From positions 186,001 through 250,000 of the forward strand of contig JAMWFC010000005.1 of the NCBI GenBank assembly GCA_027475525.1: a stretch of 64,000 nt of DNA, read 5' to 3'. How positions within the stretch are numbered: the first letter of the stretch is position 1; the number at the start of each line of letters is the position of its first letter. Below, piece after piece: positions 12,401 through 22,471 of this stretch. The DNA is from Macrolepiota albuminosa (taxonomy: Eukaryota > Basidiomycota > Agaricomycetes > Agaricales > Agaricaceae). The notes below the pieces were generated by a model. It ran no database searches and was not told where the DNA came from. It saw nothing but the letters and a program-made list of their open reading frames with translations. The translations under genes and the position numbers were made by a program.

Positions 12401-12965
12401 GAATCTAGCCAATGCACACAATGCTATCATTGCCGCGCGTGTTATACAGGCACGCCATGCAAATGATAGGTGGAGTGAGGAACCAGAGCTAATGCCTGGG
12501 ACGTTAGTATATCTGTCGACGGAAAACTTGAATCTTCCAAAAGGAAGGGCGAGGAAGTTGTGTCCAAAATTCATTGGACCATACAAAGTCTTGGTCGTGG
12601 AACCAAGCACATCAAACTATGTTCTGGAGCTGCCTGCAGCTCTGCAAGCACGTCGGATTGTGCCTAAGTTTCATGTATCGTTACTTAGGCGATATAACGC
12701 AAACAATGATGCTATGTTTCCTGATTGGGTGACGCCCAAGCCATATGATTTTGGTGCCAGTGACAAACAGGAGTGGTTCGTCAAGGACATCCTGGGCCAT
12801 CGGTGGCAGGGAGGAACGCACCTTGAATTCGAGGTACGATGGAGTGCGGGTGATATGACATGGGAGTCGTATCACACATGTGCCAAGTTGGCAGTGTTGG
12901 ATCGGTACTTAGAACTGCAGGGTGTAAAGCGCCCAAATCAGCTTGCTAAGCGCTCATGTGCTTAG
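9409..12965 (+). pseudogene. Element B pol: RT, RNase H, integrase, chromodomain
   Basis: The reverse transcriptase has CIPKKDGTLRT (about 9985), KIDLTDAYEQVRI and the active site IYLDDIF (about 10315), with YLDD intact. A frameshift near 10345 moves the frame; it continues as CELYAETVDCLGHKID and into the RNase H domain (WLICDAS, ELKTLAILEAL, ITDHKALEFF, NKVADCLSRYF). A TGA at 11603 and a frameshift near 11730 precede the integrase: zinc-binding HHCC (H..H, then CQTCKVC), first Asp in GMDFVG, second Asp in SDQDAKF, Glu in TDGQTEQANRS. The protein ends with a chromodomain (EWFVKDILG, FEVRWSAGDMTWESY, about 12767-12940), which targets integration to histone-marked chromatin. The stop at 12963 appears to be the natural end. 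Confidence 0.93.
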
Positions 12966-13194
12966 ATTGATGGCAGTGATAAGATGTAGGCCGGATCAGT
13001 CGGAGCTCGGATCGACCAAGTATCTGATCCGGATCGGATCATGGTTGTTCTGGATAGATAAGATGGAGATTGATCTATCTGATGAGATAATGTGGATTGT
13101 GATGCGGAGGATGGTTGGATCAGGTTATGTAACCTGATGATGGAGAATTTAATGTGTTTTTTTCCCACCGACACATTGACATTTTCGTAATACC
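12966..13194 (+). other. Spacer between pol and ORF3 in element B
   Basis: This is short non-coding sequence with several GATC-rich and GATAAGATGG-like repeats. No promoter motif can be assigned with confidence, but a start for a second transcript or internal re-initiation would have to lie here. Confidence 0.35.
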
Positions 13195-16105
13195 ATGTTG
13201 TACCCTTACCAGCATACGACCAGTGAGCAGCAGCCTCAGAACCCACAGGGTTCTGGAGGAGGGGGGGATCGCCCCCAGCAAAACATTCAGCAGCCTGTAA
13301 CGACGCCGACTGTGGCGTCGTATCCAGTGGTGTCCCAGTTTGGGCAGAACCCAGCCCAATTTGGACAACCTCCGCAGTTTTATCCGCCGTTTTTCCAGAT
13401 GCCATACTTCCCAGGACCAGCTGGTCCTGGACAGCAGATGGGAGGACAGGTGATGTGGGGTATGCCAATGCCAATGCAGCAGACCCAGAGTGCAAGTACA
13501 CTCCTTTCAGATGAGAAAGCACTAACTGCGCCACAGGTAGCACCCATGGAATGCAGCAGACCCAGAGTGCAAGTACACTCCTTTCAGATGAGAAAGCACT
13601 AACTGCGCCACAGGTAGCACCCATGGACGTGGACAACAACACGGGGCATCAACAGCAAGGAAAGAGCGAGGTAGTGCAACCTCAACGACAACGAGAGAGG
13701 ATGCTGCCCCCATGAGACATGTATAGAAGAGGCTGGAGGCAATCACCTCCAAGAAGTACCGGGGCACGAGGAGGCGGGCCTCGGGAAATAAGAGGGCGTA
13801 GACGGGATGAACTGTCGGCAAGGATGCGGAATCGAGGTCAACCCCGACCTCAAACACCGCCCTGACAAGCGTCACCATCACCTCGTCATGCACCATCTCC
13901 GCAGAGAAAGGGAAAGGAAAGGAGATTGGAACGCCGTCGGAGGTTTTGGACCCTCAGGCAGAGGCAGTCTGGAGACGCCTCATATCTGCTGGCCAGTGAG
14001 TGCCACTGGAGTCTGCGTTTTTGGCGGATCTGGTGGCTCAGGTGGTGATTACGGGCCTGCTCGATGAGATTGTTATGCTGCAGCAGCATAACAACAACAC
14101 AATTAAAATATTCACAAACGCTATGAAGAAGCATCTGTCGTCGGAGGAGGAGCAACCTGAGGCAAAGCGCCTCAGAGTGCATGATGCAGTACCGGAGGTT
14201 GGGGTGCGGGAATCTGGAGAACTCACTCCGAGTCCGGCCAAGTTATATGATGAGCTCGTGGAGGTTGACAATAGTTTACAAGGACTGTCCTTGTCAACAC
14301 ATGCGCCCTCCCAGCAGTCAGGGGCAAAGCGGCAGGATGAGGTGGTCCTGTTGGAAGTGGAGTTTGGGGCAGATGTCCCGCGAGGAGCAGACAGAGTAGT
14401 GATGCAGTTTGGAGCAGTGGTGCAGTTTGAGGCACCACTGAGGGCATATGTGTCCGCAGTCCCCATAAAGGACGCGAGAACAGACACCAAATTCGAAGGG
14501 CGACTCCTAACATTAGCTCCGCTTGGTCTGAATGAACCGAGTGACGGGAGTGATTATGGCAAGTCATCAGACGAGACCCCTTCAGAAGGAGAGACCCCCG
14601 CTAAATGCCGAGTGCGTTTAGACAAGAAACGCAAGAGAGAGGCTCGGAGGAAGCACGAGGCCACCCAGCAGGCAAAGGTTGATAAAGACCGGGAGGAGCA
14701 GGCCACAGGCCGTATTCCTGATGGCCTTGGTGTGTTTGTCAGCGGGACGTCGGTGGAGCGGTCCAATTGGTTCTATGGCGGGGCACTCGACCGCCATTTT
14801 TACTATTCCCGGCTCACCAATACGGTATTTGTGAGCAATGAAGCCTTGGCCGCAAAGACGCACAAGGAAGAGAAGGGAGAGAGGTATTACCATACCTCGA
14901 AGAAGTTGAACCATGTGGTACCGAGGGGATTCCCAATGAATCTCCAGCAGTTGCAAAAGCTTTATGAGCTTTTGCAGAACAAGTTCACATCAGTGTCTCT
15001 ACGCACTGAGGCCTATTATCTGTTGCGTGAGTTTCAGCACATCAGTATTAACTATTATACTTTGGTGAGGGATAGGACGATGACTCTGGTGTGTTCACCA
15101 GAGTACGAGCACATTTTGCCCCCTCTAGATCTTTCCTCCCATCACATGAACATCGTGGTCATGCCGACCCCAGACGGGTACCTGCGATGGAAGGACCAAG
15201 CTGGAAGACTGTTTTTTACGCTTTCCGGGTTTGATTCCAAAGGTGTACATTTCACCTTCGATCTGAACAAGCTGGCGCAGAATGTACTCTACTTCTGTCG
15301 GCCAGAAATGATGAATTCGGTGTACGGCATTGCAGTGGATCGAGTGTATCACATTCACTGGCGTACTCTCCTAGGCCATGCCCTGACGTGTGGATTGTCC
15401 CCTTCAGGAAGAGCTCGGGGACGTTTTGCAAGGCTGTTGGCCTTGATTATTGCGCGTCCTGGGCTGTATTGTGAGGCGGTCACTGATTACGACGCTGCCA
15501 ACCCTAGTACTCCCTTCGTACCCATGAGCTGGACTGACATCCAGTTCCAACCCCCATATTTTGATGTGGCTAATGCCGTCAACATCACCGATGCTGACGT
15601 GCTTCGTGCTATGATAGCCAACCGCATACCTCTAGAGTGGGTAGATCACACCTATACCTTTGGCGTGGTCTATCTTGAAAATCAGTTTCTTGCGGCCACA
15701 GCATCCATCAACCAGTTCCGCGAGGTTGACGATGAATGTCATCGTTGATTGGACATCTATGGAGAGCCCCCAGCCATCATGCGGTGGGACGATTGGCAAT
15801 TGCCCACAGACAATGATATGATTTGTCTTCACGCACTACTTGCCCACGAGTCCAATCAAGGTCATGAGTACCTTGAAAGTGGACTGTATTATCCAGTGGG
15901 GATGAACCCCAACCGTCGAGATTTATGGCAACGCCGTTCTCGACATGGGCCATATCCCCCCTCTCCATCTCATCCTTCAACATCAGTTCAGGCTCCTACA
16001 GCCTCAACATTGTCAGGCCCCGTCACCTCATCATCCTCGGTTAACATCGACAATGAGATGAGGATCGATACGGTCTGCGAGTTGTCACGTCCGCCATCTG
16101 CATAA
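13195..16105 (+). pseudogene. Element B ORF3, env-position protein of unknown function
   Basis: This long sense ORF lies between the chromodomain integrase and the 3' LTR. It starts at ATG 13195 with a Gln/Pro/Gly-rich tail (about 120 residues). It then crosses a 77-bp duplication at 13473, TGA codons at about 13713 and 13863, a frameshift around 13910 and a TGA near 13998. It stays open from 14000 to a TGA at 15746 and continues to about 16105. Recognisable parts are a basic stretch (about 14625-14680) and a conserved C-terminal region (WFYGGALDRHFYYSRLTN; NRIPLEWVDHTYTFGVVY). There is no signal peptide, membrane segment or furin-like site, so it is not evidently an envelope protein. A decayed relative is at 36660-37210 on the minus strand. 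I do not recognise the function. Confidence 0.75.
13473..13627. repeat. Exact 77-bp tandem duplication 2 (B ORF3)
   Basis: Second copy starts at 13550. The ORF3 frame continues properly only if one copy is dropped. Confidence 0.97.
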
Positions 16106-16294
16106 TTATCGTAGGTGGCTCATCTCCTCTTCAATTCATACTGTCGGTTAACGTCGGCATTGTATTTTTTGACAGATGACTTGGACATTTTTGAGCCGTG
16201 GAGGACCAGAGTGCCTCCACATTGACCTACTTAGTGACCTGGACGAATTGTCCCTCCTTACATCGAGACTGATTACCAGTCTCAAAGGGGGGCA

Positions 16295-16486
16295 TGTAAC
16301 ATATTGTATTATAGTCAACTAATTAATATACAATTATATTAATTAATTATCATTACTGTACATATATGCCGGCTGCCTTATGTAAGGCAGCCAATTTTAC
16401 TGTCATATTTCGTAGTACTAGAATCAACTATCGATCTGGTTCTGTTGGTGTGACTGTAAGGCTAACCAAAACTTGACTTTGTTTCA
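16295..16486 (+). repeat. 3' LTR of element B
   Basis: This 192-bp repeat is about 96% identical to 5364-5555. It is preceded by the purine tract AAAGGGGGG (about 16284-16292), the usual plus-strand primer. The GC-rich palindrome is kept intact (16370-16391) although its 2-nt centre changed from CA to TG. Confidence 0.95.
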
Positions 16487-18426
16487 GTCATAGTATCCCT
16501 GAATAGCGTTTGCATGGACCCCCACAAGGTCAAGGCCATCGTCAACTGGCTGCAGCCCCGGAATGTCAAGGAGGTACAGTCCTTCTTGGGTTTCACTAAT
16601 TTCTACTGGAGGTTTATAGACAACTACTCCGGTATCACGAAACCCCTCAACCGGCTCACATGCAAGGATGTCGCCTGGAACTGGGACAGTAAGTGCCAGA
16701 ATGTCTTTAACCTGCTCAAGGAGGCTTTCACAGTTGCCCCCGTATTCCGGCACTATGCCCGGCCCTCCCGATCATCCTGAAATGCGACGCCTCCGACTAC
16801 ACCATCGCCAGGATTCTCTCGCAGATGGGACCTGACAGCGGGGAGCCCCAGCCAGTCACCTTCTACACCCAGTCCATGATCGACACCAAGCTCAATTATG
16901 ACATCTACGACAAGGAGCTCCTCGCCATCGTTGAAGCATTCAAACAATGGCGAGCCTATCTCGAAGGAGCCTGGCACCGGATTCAGGTCTACTCAGATCA
17001 CAACAACCTGCAGTACTTCACCACGACCAAGCAACTCTCGAAGGAGCCTGGCACCGGATTCAGGTCTACTCAGATCACAACAACCTGCAGTACTTCACCA
17101 CGACCAAGCAACTTAGTCGACAGCAGGCCCAATGGTCCGAGGTTTTCTTGGAATACAACTTCACGATCCAGTACCGCCTGGGACAACTTGGAGCTAAACC
17201 TGATGCCCTTACCCATTGACTGGACATCTATCCCAAGAAGTCATTCGAGGCGGAATGCAATGCATTCAATCATCACGTGGTGATCCCTCCCAAACATCTG
17301 AATGCCGTACTAATCTTAAACAATGAAGGAACCCTGAGCCAGATCCGCTGCGCTCCCCGAGACAAGTACTTCACCGACCATGACCCCCGCAACCCCCCTG
17401 ATGGAACCGGCTGGGACCCCGCCTTCTCCTTGTCCCCCAACAAGAAACTCCTCCTCCAGGACGGCCGCATCTACGTCCTGGATCACGCCCAACTCTGCTA
17501 CGACGTCCTCCGTCAACACCACAACCACAAGCTCCAGGGACACCCTGGAATATGTAAGACCCTCCAGCTTATCTCCTGGACTTACTTTTGGCCAGGGTTG
17601 AAGAAGGACATGACCCGTTACATTTGATCATGCAAACCCTGCCTCCAGGCCAAGGTCCCCCGACACTGACCATACGGACTCCTGAAACCCCTGCTGGTTG
17701 GACAACGCCCCTGGTCCTCCATATTCCTGGACCACATTGTCGAACTCCCGGAATCTGAAGGGTTCAATGCCATTCTCGTTGTTGTGTGTAGGCTAACCAA
17801 ACAGGGCATCTTCCTACCCTGCCACACCATGGACACCACCCTGGACTTCGCCCGGCTGTTCTTGTCTCCGACCGTGGCCCACTCTTTGTGTCCAAGTTCT
17901 AGACTTCCCTGTGTAAGGCCCTTGAAGTAAAAACTAACCTCTCTACTGCCTACCACCCCGAAACCAATGGTCAAACCAAAAGAGTCAATCAGTCTCTCGA
18001 GCAGTACCTCCAACTGTACATCAACTACTTGCAGGACAACTGGCTCACCAAGCTCCCCTGGCTGAGTTCACCTACAACAATATACCGCACTCTGCCACCG
18101 GGGTATTGCCCTTCTTTGCCAACAAGGGATATCACCCCGGACTGACACTCTCGCTCCGGGACATCCCGTTGCATGCTGCCCATGAGGTCGCCCAGGATCT
18201 CCAGTCCCTTCACAAGTTTCTCCAAGAAGAGATCGACACCGTGAACTAGGCCTATGCAAAACACGCCGACTGGAAATGGGAAGACACCCCCGACTGGACC
18301 CCCGGGACAAAGGTATGGTTAGATCGATGCCACCTTTGCACCTGCCAGCCCTCCCCAAAGCTCGATCACAAGCGCCTCAGCCCATTCAAAATTTTGAAGA
18401 AGGTCTCATCCCACGCCTACAAGATC
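16487..18426 (+). pseudogene. Element A pol part 2: RT end, RNase H, integrase core
   Basis: This continues element A after the GTCAT duplication. MDPHKVKAIVNWLQP and QSFLGFTNFYWRFI are the RT connection region; [31 protein letters not shown] and PDALTH are the RNase H domain. The RNase H is disturbed by an exact 77-bp duplication from 16959. The integrase zinc-binding region (HHNHKLQGHPG, then CKPCLQAK), the first Asp in FLDHIVELP and [18 protein letters not shown] follow. Frames change at about 16780 and 17880, and stops occur at about 17217, 17626 and 17665. The frame is cut by a solo LTR at 18427 and resumes at 19258. Confidence 0.88.
16959..17112. repeat. Exact 77-bp tandem duplication 3 (A RNase H)
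   Basis: Second copy starts at 17036. It repeats the codons around [11 protein letters not shown] and shifts the frame. Confidence 0.97.
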
Positions 18427-19257
18427 TGTCAGGTTCCGCTGAGTCGGGGGCTTTCCAGGAAAGCAACGCCCTTACGATGCGGACTTGACCTACGAATACT
18501 CGGGTGTCTGGAACTCCGGGGCTAGGACTCCGGGGTTCAAGACAAGGACAGGGGTAATCCCGGGAGAGGGGACTAGAGTCCTGGGGTTTTGGGTTGGAGG
18601 TAACCGAGAGTTAGAGGGGGTCGAGTCGTGAACCGGAGGTTCTAAGACGAGACCAAGTTAGTAAATCAAGAGTTGCAAAGTGCGTACCAAAACTTAGAGC
18701 ACGCAAATACTTAGGCGTGCCAGTCGAAGCGTACCAATCAAGGCGTACCAGTCAAACAAGAGGGTACGCAATAACCAAAGTAAAGCAAAGTAACAGTGTA
18801 TGTAATATCAAGACTGGCGAATACAACAGGGAGCTACGCTATAAGTACTACGGGGCCGGGTCTCAGGGTTCTGGGATGTCTGGGATGGGTTCCGGGGGTC
18901 ATTGAGTAGCGGCAGGGGCTGCATACCAGGATCGCGCGTGTGGGGCGCGCGATTAATTGGCGTGGATGGAGCCGTGATGCGTGATGCGCAATGGCCGGGA
19001 ACAAGTTGCGTGATCTGATCGTTGATCGGGGCTGGTGGCAGCTGATGGCGGTTCTTGATGCGCGTGATGGCGGTGTTGGCGGTCGTGATGGCGGGGCGTG
19101 TCCTGTGGGGTCGGAGGGAGGGTCCCGGAGGGTGTTCCGGGGGTGTCCGGTGTTGGCGGTCGTGATGGCGGGGCGTGTCCTGTGGGGTCGGAGGGAGGGT
19201 CCCGGAGGGTGTTCCGGGGGTGTCCTGGGGTGGGCCCGGAGGGAAGGGGTCGTGATA
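18427..19257 (-). repeat. Reversed solo LTR of the A/D family inside A's integrase
   Basis: A full-length LTR in reverse orientation (TGTCAGGTTCC..GGTCGTGATA) is flanked by AGATC at 18422-18426 and 19258-19262. It is 831 bp, of which 77 bp are an exact duplication starting at 19071; without it the length is 754, close to the 756 bp of the solo copy at 53247-54002. Its last dinucleotide has changed from CA to TA. Excision leaving one AGATC brings the integrase and chromodomain frames together (YK then [16 protein letters not shown]). Confidence 0.92.
19071..19224. repeat. Exact 77-bp tandem duplication 4 (solo LTR)
   Basis: Second copy starts at 19148. Its removal brings the solo LTR to the family length. 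Confidence 0.96.
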
Positions 19258-19595
19258 AGATCGAGCTTCCCCTGGGACTAAAAGGTCTGCACCCGGTATT
19301 CCACGTCCGCCTCCTGGAACGACACCCCCTGGATCCCTTCCCCGAACAATGCCCCGAGCCCCCTCCCCCAGTCGAGGTCGAGGACAAGTACCACTACAAG
19401 GTTGAAGACATCCTCGACTCTCAAAATATTCATGGATGACCCCACTTCCTTGTACGGTGGAAGGGATACGGCCTGAAAGACAACACTTGGGAACTGCGCC
19501 AAAACCTTGAAGGCGCCCTCAACAAACTCCAGGACTTCCAGCAACGGCACCTGGGAGACGACTTTCCCAGGTGCAGGACTCATAAACGGCAGTAG
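19258..19595 (+). pseudogene. Element A pol part 3: integrase tail and chromodomain
   Basis: The segment encodes [14 protein letters not shown], the normal end of a gypsy integrase, then a chromodomain ([36 protein letters not shown]) and a natural TAG stop at 19593. A TGA at 19437 inside the chromodomain lies where other elements carry Arg or similar. The aromatic residues that form the methyl-lysine cage are present (Y, W, W). The domain would guide insertion into marked chromatin. Confidence 0.9.
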
Positions 19596-19860
19596 TGGGC
19601 GTAACCCCTGCCTCTGGGCTCAGTAGAGATTCAACTCCCATGTATACTCTCTGCTTTCCCTTTCTAAATCTTACTCTTTTTAGTACCTTTTCATAGTGGT
19701 GTCCCGGAGTCTGGACAAGGTGTTCTTTCCGATTTCTTTTGCCCCTTACTCACACTACCCTTTGACCCTGGGAGACCAAGTATATACATTTTTGTAAAAG
19801 TACACTATTCCACAGTTAACAGGCACCACAAGACAGACGATAACAAGGAAACAGGAACCT
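19596..19860. other. Element A spacer between chromodomain stop and antisense ORF
   Basis: The 265 bp separate two convergent reading frames. They are pyrimidine-rich with no ORF. The stretch presumably carries 3' ends of both transcripts; I see no clear terminator signal. Confidence 0.4.
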
Positions 19861-21527
19861 CTAGAGCTGGGGCCCCGAACCGCCCTCACCGTCCCCTCCC
19901 CTCAGCCAGCCCCAGAAATCCTCCCCCACCGCCCCCAGACCGTGCTCCCGCCAGACCTCCTCGGCCAGCTGGTCCCAAGACAGGAGCTGTTCGCCCTCAT
20001 CCAGGACCCACTCAAACCACGATTCCAGGGCCGGGACGTTCCTCCGGCGGTGTGCAGCCATCAACCTCCCCAACAGGTCCAGACCCCGCTCCACCCCGGG
20101 GTGCCCTACTTCTGGCTGTAGCCCCTCTTGCAGAGACACAAGTGCCGCGGCGACCCCGTCCAGGAGCAAACGATGCTCCCAGGCCCAGCCTGGAAATGTT
20201 AGTACCGACCCAACCGCGGATGAGGGAAAACGCTTACTTAGGGAGGCCATGCACCCGATCACCACGTCCCGGTGCAAGGCCTCGACCAACCCCGAGCTCG
20301 AGGAACCTTGCCCTGAGAGCCCCACCCCCTGCTCCAGCCTGGCCCTCAGGGCATCCAACTGGGCCTCGGCTCCCCCTCGGGCCACCCTTGCCTCCTCCAG
20401 CTTCTGGAGGGCCACCTCGCGATCCTCCTCCAGCCCCCGCCGGAGCGCCGCCTCCTCCCTTGCTCCCTCCTCACATTCCTCCCTCTCCTGGTTGGCCTGC
20501 TCCAAGCGCTCCTGCAAGCCCCTCACCTTGACACTCAGGGGTCGCCCAGACAGTGGGGAGAATATTGCCAGGGAAAGGCGCGCTGGGGAGGCCGGGGATG
20601 GGGTCTCCACAGGCGGGCGCACCCTCTTGGAAGGCCCCAGGGAGGGACTGGGTGACGCCTGCCGCTTCCCCTTGTCTGGTCGCCCCCCACCTCCCTGCCC
20701 CTGGGTGCCAGACCGAGTGACCCAGCACGTGATCAGCACCACGGGCCGGCCCTGGCCCCCTACCCGGGCAACTCCCCCCTCCCCCGCCCCACCCCCTGAA
20801 CCTCCCGTGGGCACCCCTCCCGGACCCCCAGCAGGCACCTCCTCTGGGACCCCTTCCGGCTCCGCTACCCAGGTCCTCTCCTCCACCCCCATCCTCTGGG
20901 TCACTCCCTCCAACGGCCACCCCTGCTCCCATGACATACCGTACACCCTCCACAGCGCCGAGATGGAACACCGCTCATGATTGAGGCAACACGCCTCGCA
21001 CACTGAGGTGTCCTGTCGAGATGAGGGCCAGGGCCTCGAACAGGCAGGAGACCTGCTGGCGGGCGCAGTGGAGGCACTGGGCACTCAAGTCAGCTACAAA
21101 ATTGGGAGCACAAGACGGTCCATTACTGATGCACCAGGCATGGGAACTGCTCTTGTGACACGCCTGCCCACAGGACGTGCCGATCCTTCAGGACTACGGA
21201 GATGGTCCCTGTGCCCATCCTGGACCGCCGGAAATGGGGAGTGACAAGATGAGGCCGCAGAGAAGGGTGACGATGGGGGGGGCAGACAGTCATGCACGCG
21301 AAGGAAGGTGCAGGACAGCTGGAACCTGCCCCAGGAACAGACTCCAGGAGCTGACTGGGACCCGCCTCCAGGGCAGTGGTGTTGTGTTGTTCTGAAAAAG
21401 AAAGGTCAGTAGCGACAAGCAAGCGGCGTGGGAAGCACTCACGTTGTTGCACAAGCGCTGCCACGCGCTCCTGGTCTAGGCGGGCTCGGTAATGCACGTC
21501 CCGGGCTTCCCAGACCATGAGGGGCAC
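19861..21527 (-). pseudogene. Element A antisense ORF: Cys-rich module plus coiled coil
   Basis: This gene lies on the strand opposite to pol, between the chromodomain and the 3' LTR. A first exon (21527-21443) ends at a GTGAGT donor, and a 51-bp intron (21392-21442) ends in CTTTTTCAG. A cysteine-rich stretch follows (about 21190-20945) but is split between frames: CGQAC..C..CLHCARQQVSC in one and CEACCLNHERC in the next, giving two CX2CX6C units. A 407-codon open frame ends at 19861. It contains a Pro/Gly-rich part, then a strong heptad region (LQERLEQANQEREECEE.. to LDALRARLEQ, about 20530-20330) and an ordered acidic C-terminus. The layout (zinc-cluster-like plus coiled coil) resembles a DNA-binding dimer, but that is inference. 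Confidence 0.65.
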
Positions 21528-21669
21528 GACCTCGCATGGTTGAGTTTGACGGTAAATTTTTTTTTTTTTCGATACGTGGCAAGTCAGGTGCCAGATCCCA
21601 CGATTGGACCCCGGTCTGGACCACTGGCTACGTGCGCCTCGGAGGGTCTCGGTGCTGAGGGGGGGGTGA

Positions 21670-22471
21670 TGTCATGACCCCTCCCCTCCGGACCCACCCC
21701 AGGACACCCCCGGAACACCATCCAGGACCCTCCCTCCGACCCCACAGGACACGCCCCGCCATTACAACTACTGACACTGCCATCACGCGCATCAAGGACC
21801 GCTATCAGCTGCCACCAGCCCTGATCAACGATCGGATCATGCGCATCACGCATCACAGCTCCCTCTGTGCCAATCGATCGTGCGCTCCACATGTGCGATC
21901 CAGGTATACAGCCCCTGCCCGCTATTCAATGACCCCCAGAACCCATCCCAGACATCCTGGAACCCCGAGACCCGGTCCCGTAGTACTTATAGCGTAGTTC
22001 CCCATTGTATTCATCAGTCTTGATATTGCATTAACTTGGTTACTTGAATTGTTGCGTGCCCTCTGCTTGACTGGTACGCATTGACTGGCATGAGTCTTGA
22101 TATTGCATTAACTTGGTTACTTGAATTGTTGCGTGCCCTCTGCTTGACTGGTACGCATTGACTGGCATGTTTGACTGGCACGCTTGAATAACCGCGTGCT
22201 CTAAGTTTGGTACGCACTTTGGGACTTGTAATTTGTTAACCCAGTCTCGTCTTAGAACTCCCGGTTCACAACTCGACCCCCTTCCTATCCTCAGCTACCC
22301 AAAACCCAAAACCCCCAGACCAAGTCCCCTCTCCTGGGATTACCCCTGTCCACGTCTTGAACTCCGGAGTCCTAGCCCCAGAGTTCCAGACACCCAAGTA
22401 TCCGTAGGTCAAGTCCGCATTGTAAGGGCGATTGCTTTCCCAGAAAGCCCCCGACTCAGCAGAACCTGACA
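21670..22471 (+). repeat. 3' LTR of element A
   Basis: This LTR begins TGTCATGACCCCTCC after a purine tract (GAGGGGGGGGTGA, 21657-21669) and ends AACCTGACA at 22471. It contains an exact 77-bp duplication from 22016, so its natural length is about 725 bp. It abuts element D's protease codons on the other strand. Confidence 0.92.
22016..22169. repeat. Exact 77-bp tandem duplication 5 (A 3' LTR)
   Basis: Second copy starts at 22093. Absent from the other LTR copies. Confidence 0.97.

Larger units (their letters stand above)
5364..16486 (+). mobile_element. Ty3/gypsy chromodomain retrotransposon B, nested in A
   Basis: Two 192-bp LTRs (TGTAAC..TTTCA) flank an 11.1-kb element. The target duplication GTCAT is present at 5359-5363 and 16487-16491. 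Keeping one GTCAT restores the reading frame of element A's reverse transcriptase (LGVI then VSLNSVCMDP), which confirms the boundaries. The LTRs differ at about seven positions, so the insertion is fairly recent. The element has gag, protease, RT, RNase H, integrase, chromodomain and an additional long ORF before the 3' LTR. A purine tract (AAAGGGGGG, about 16284-16292) precedes the 3' LTR. Interior TGA codons and frameshifts make this copy defective. Confidence 0.95.
1..22471 (+). mobile_element. Ty3/gypsy retrotransposon A, chromodomain type, interrupted
   Basis: Element A has the order LTR, gag, protease, reverse transcriptase, RNase H, integrase, chromodomain, antisense ORF, LTR. It is interrupted by element B at 5364-16491 and by a reversed solo LTR at 18427-19262. 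Its own 3' LTR ends at 22471 and abuts the protease region of element D on the opposite strand, so A most likely inserted into D, a member of the same LTR family. The 5-bp target copy on the right would be TAGAC (22472-22476); the left copy is outside the window. Many stops and frameshifts make A non-functional. Confidence 0.88.

Noticed and set aside
13195..16105. Element B ORF3 as a retroviral envelope gene
   Set aside because: There is no signal peptide, no membrane segment and no cleavage site; only its position resembles env.
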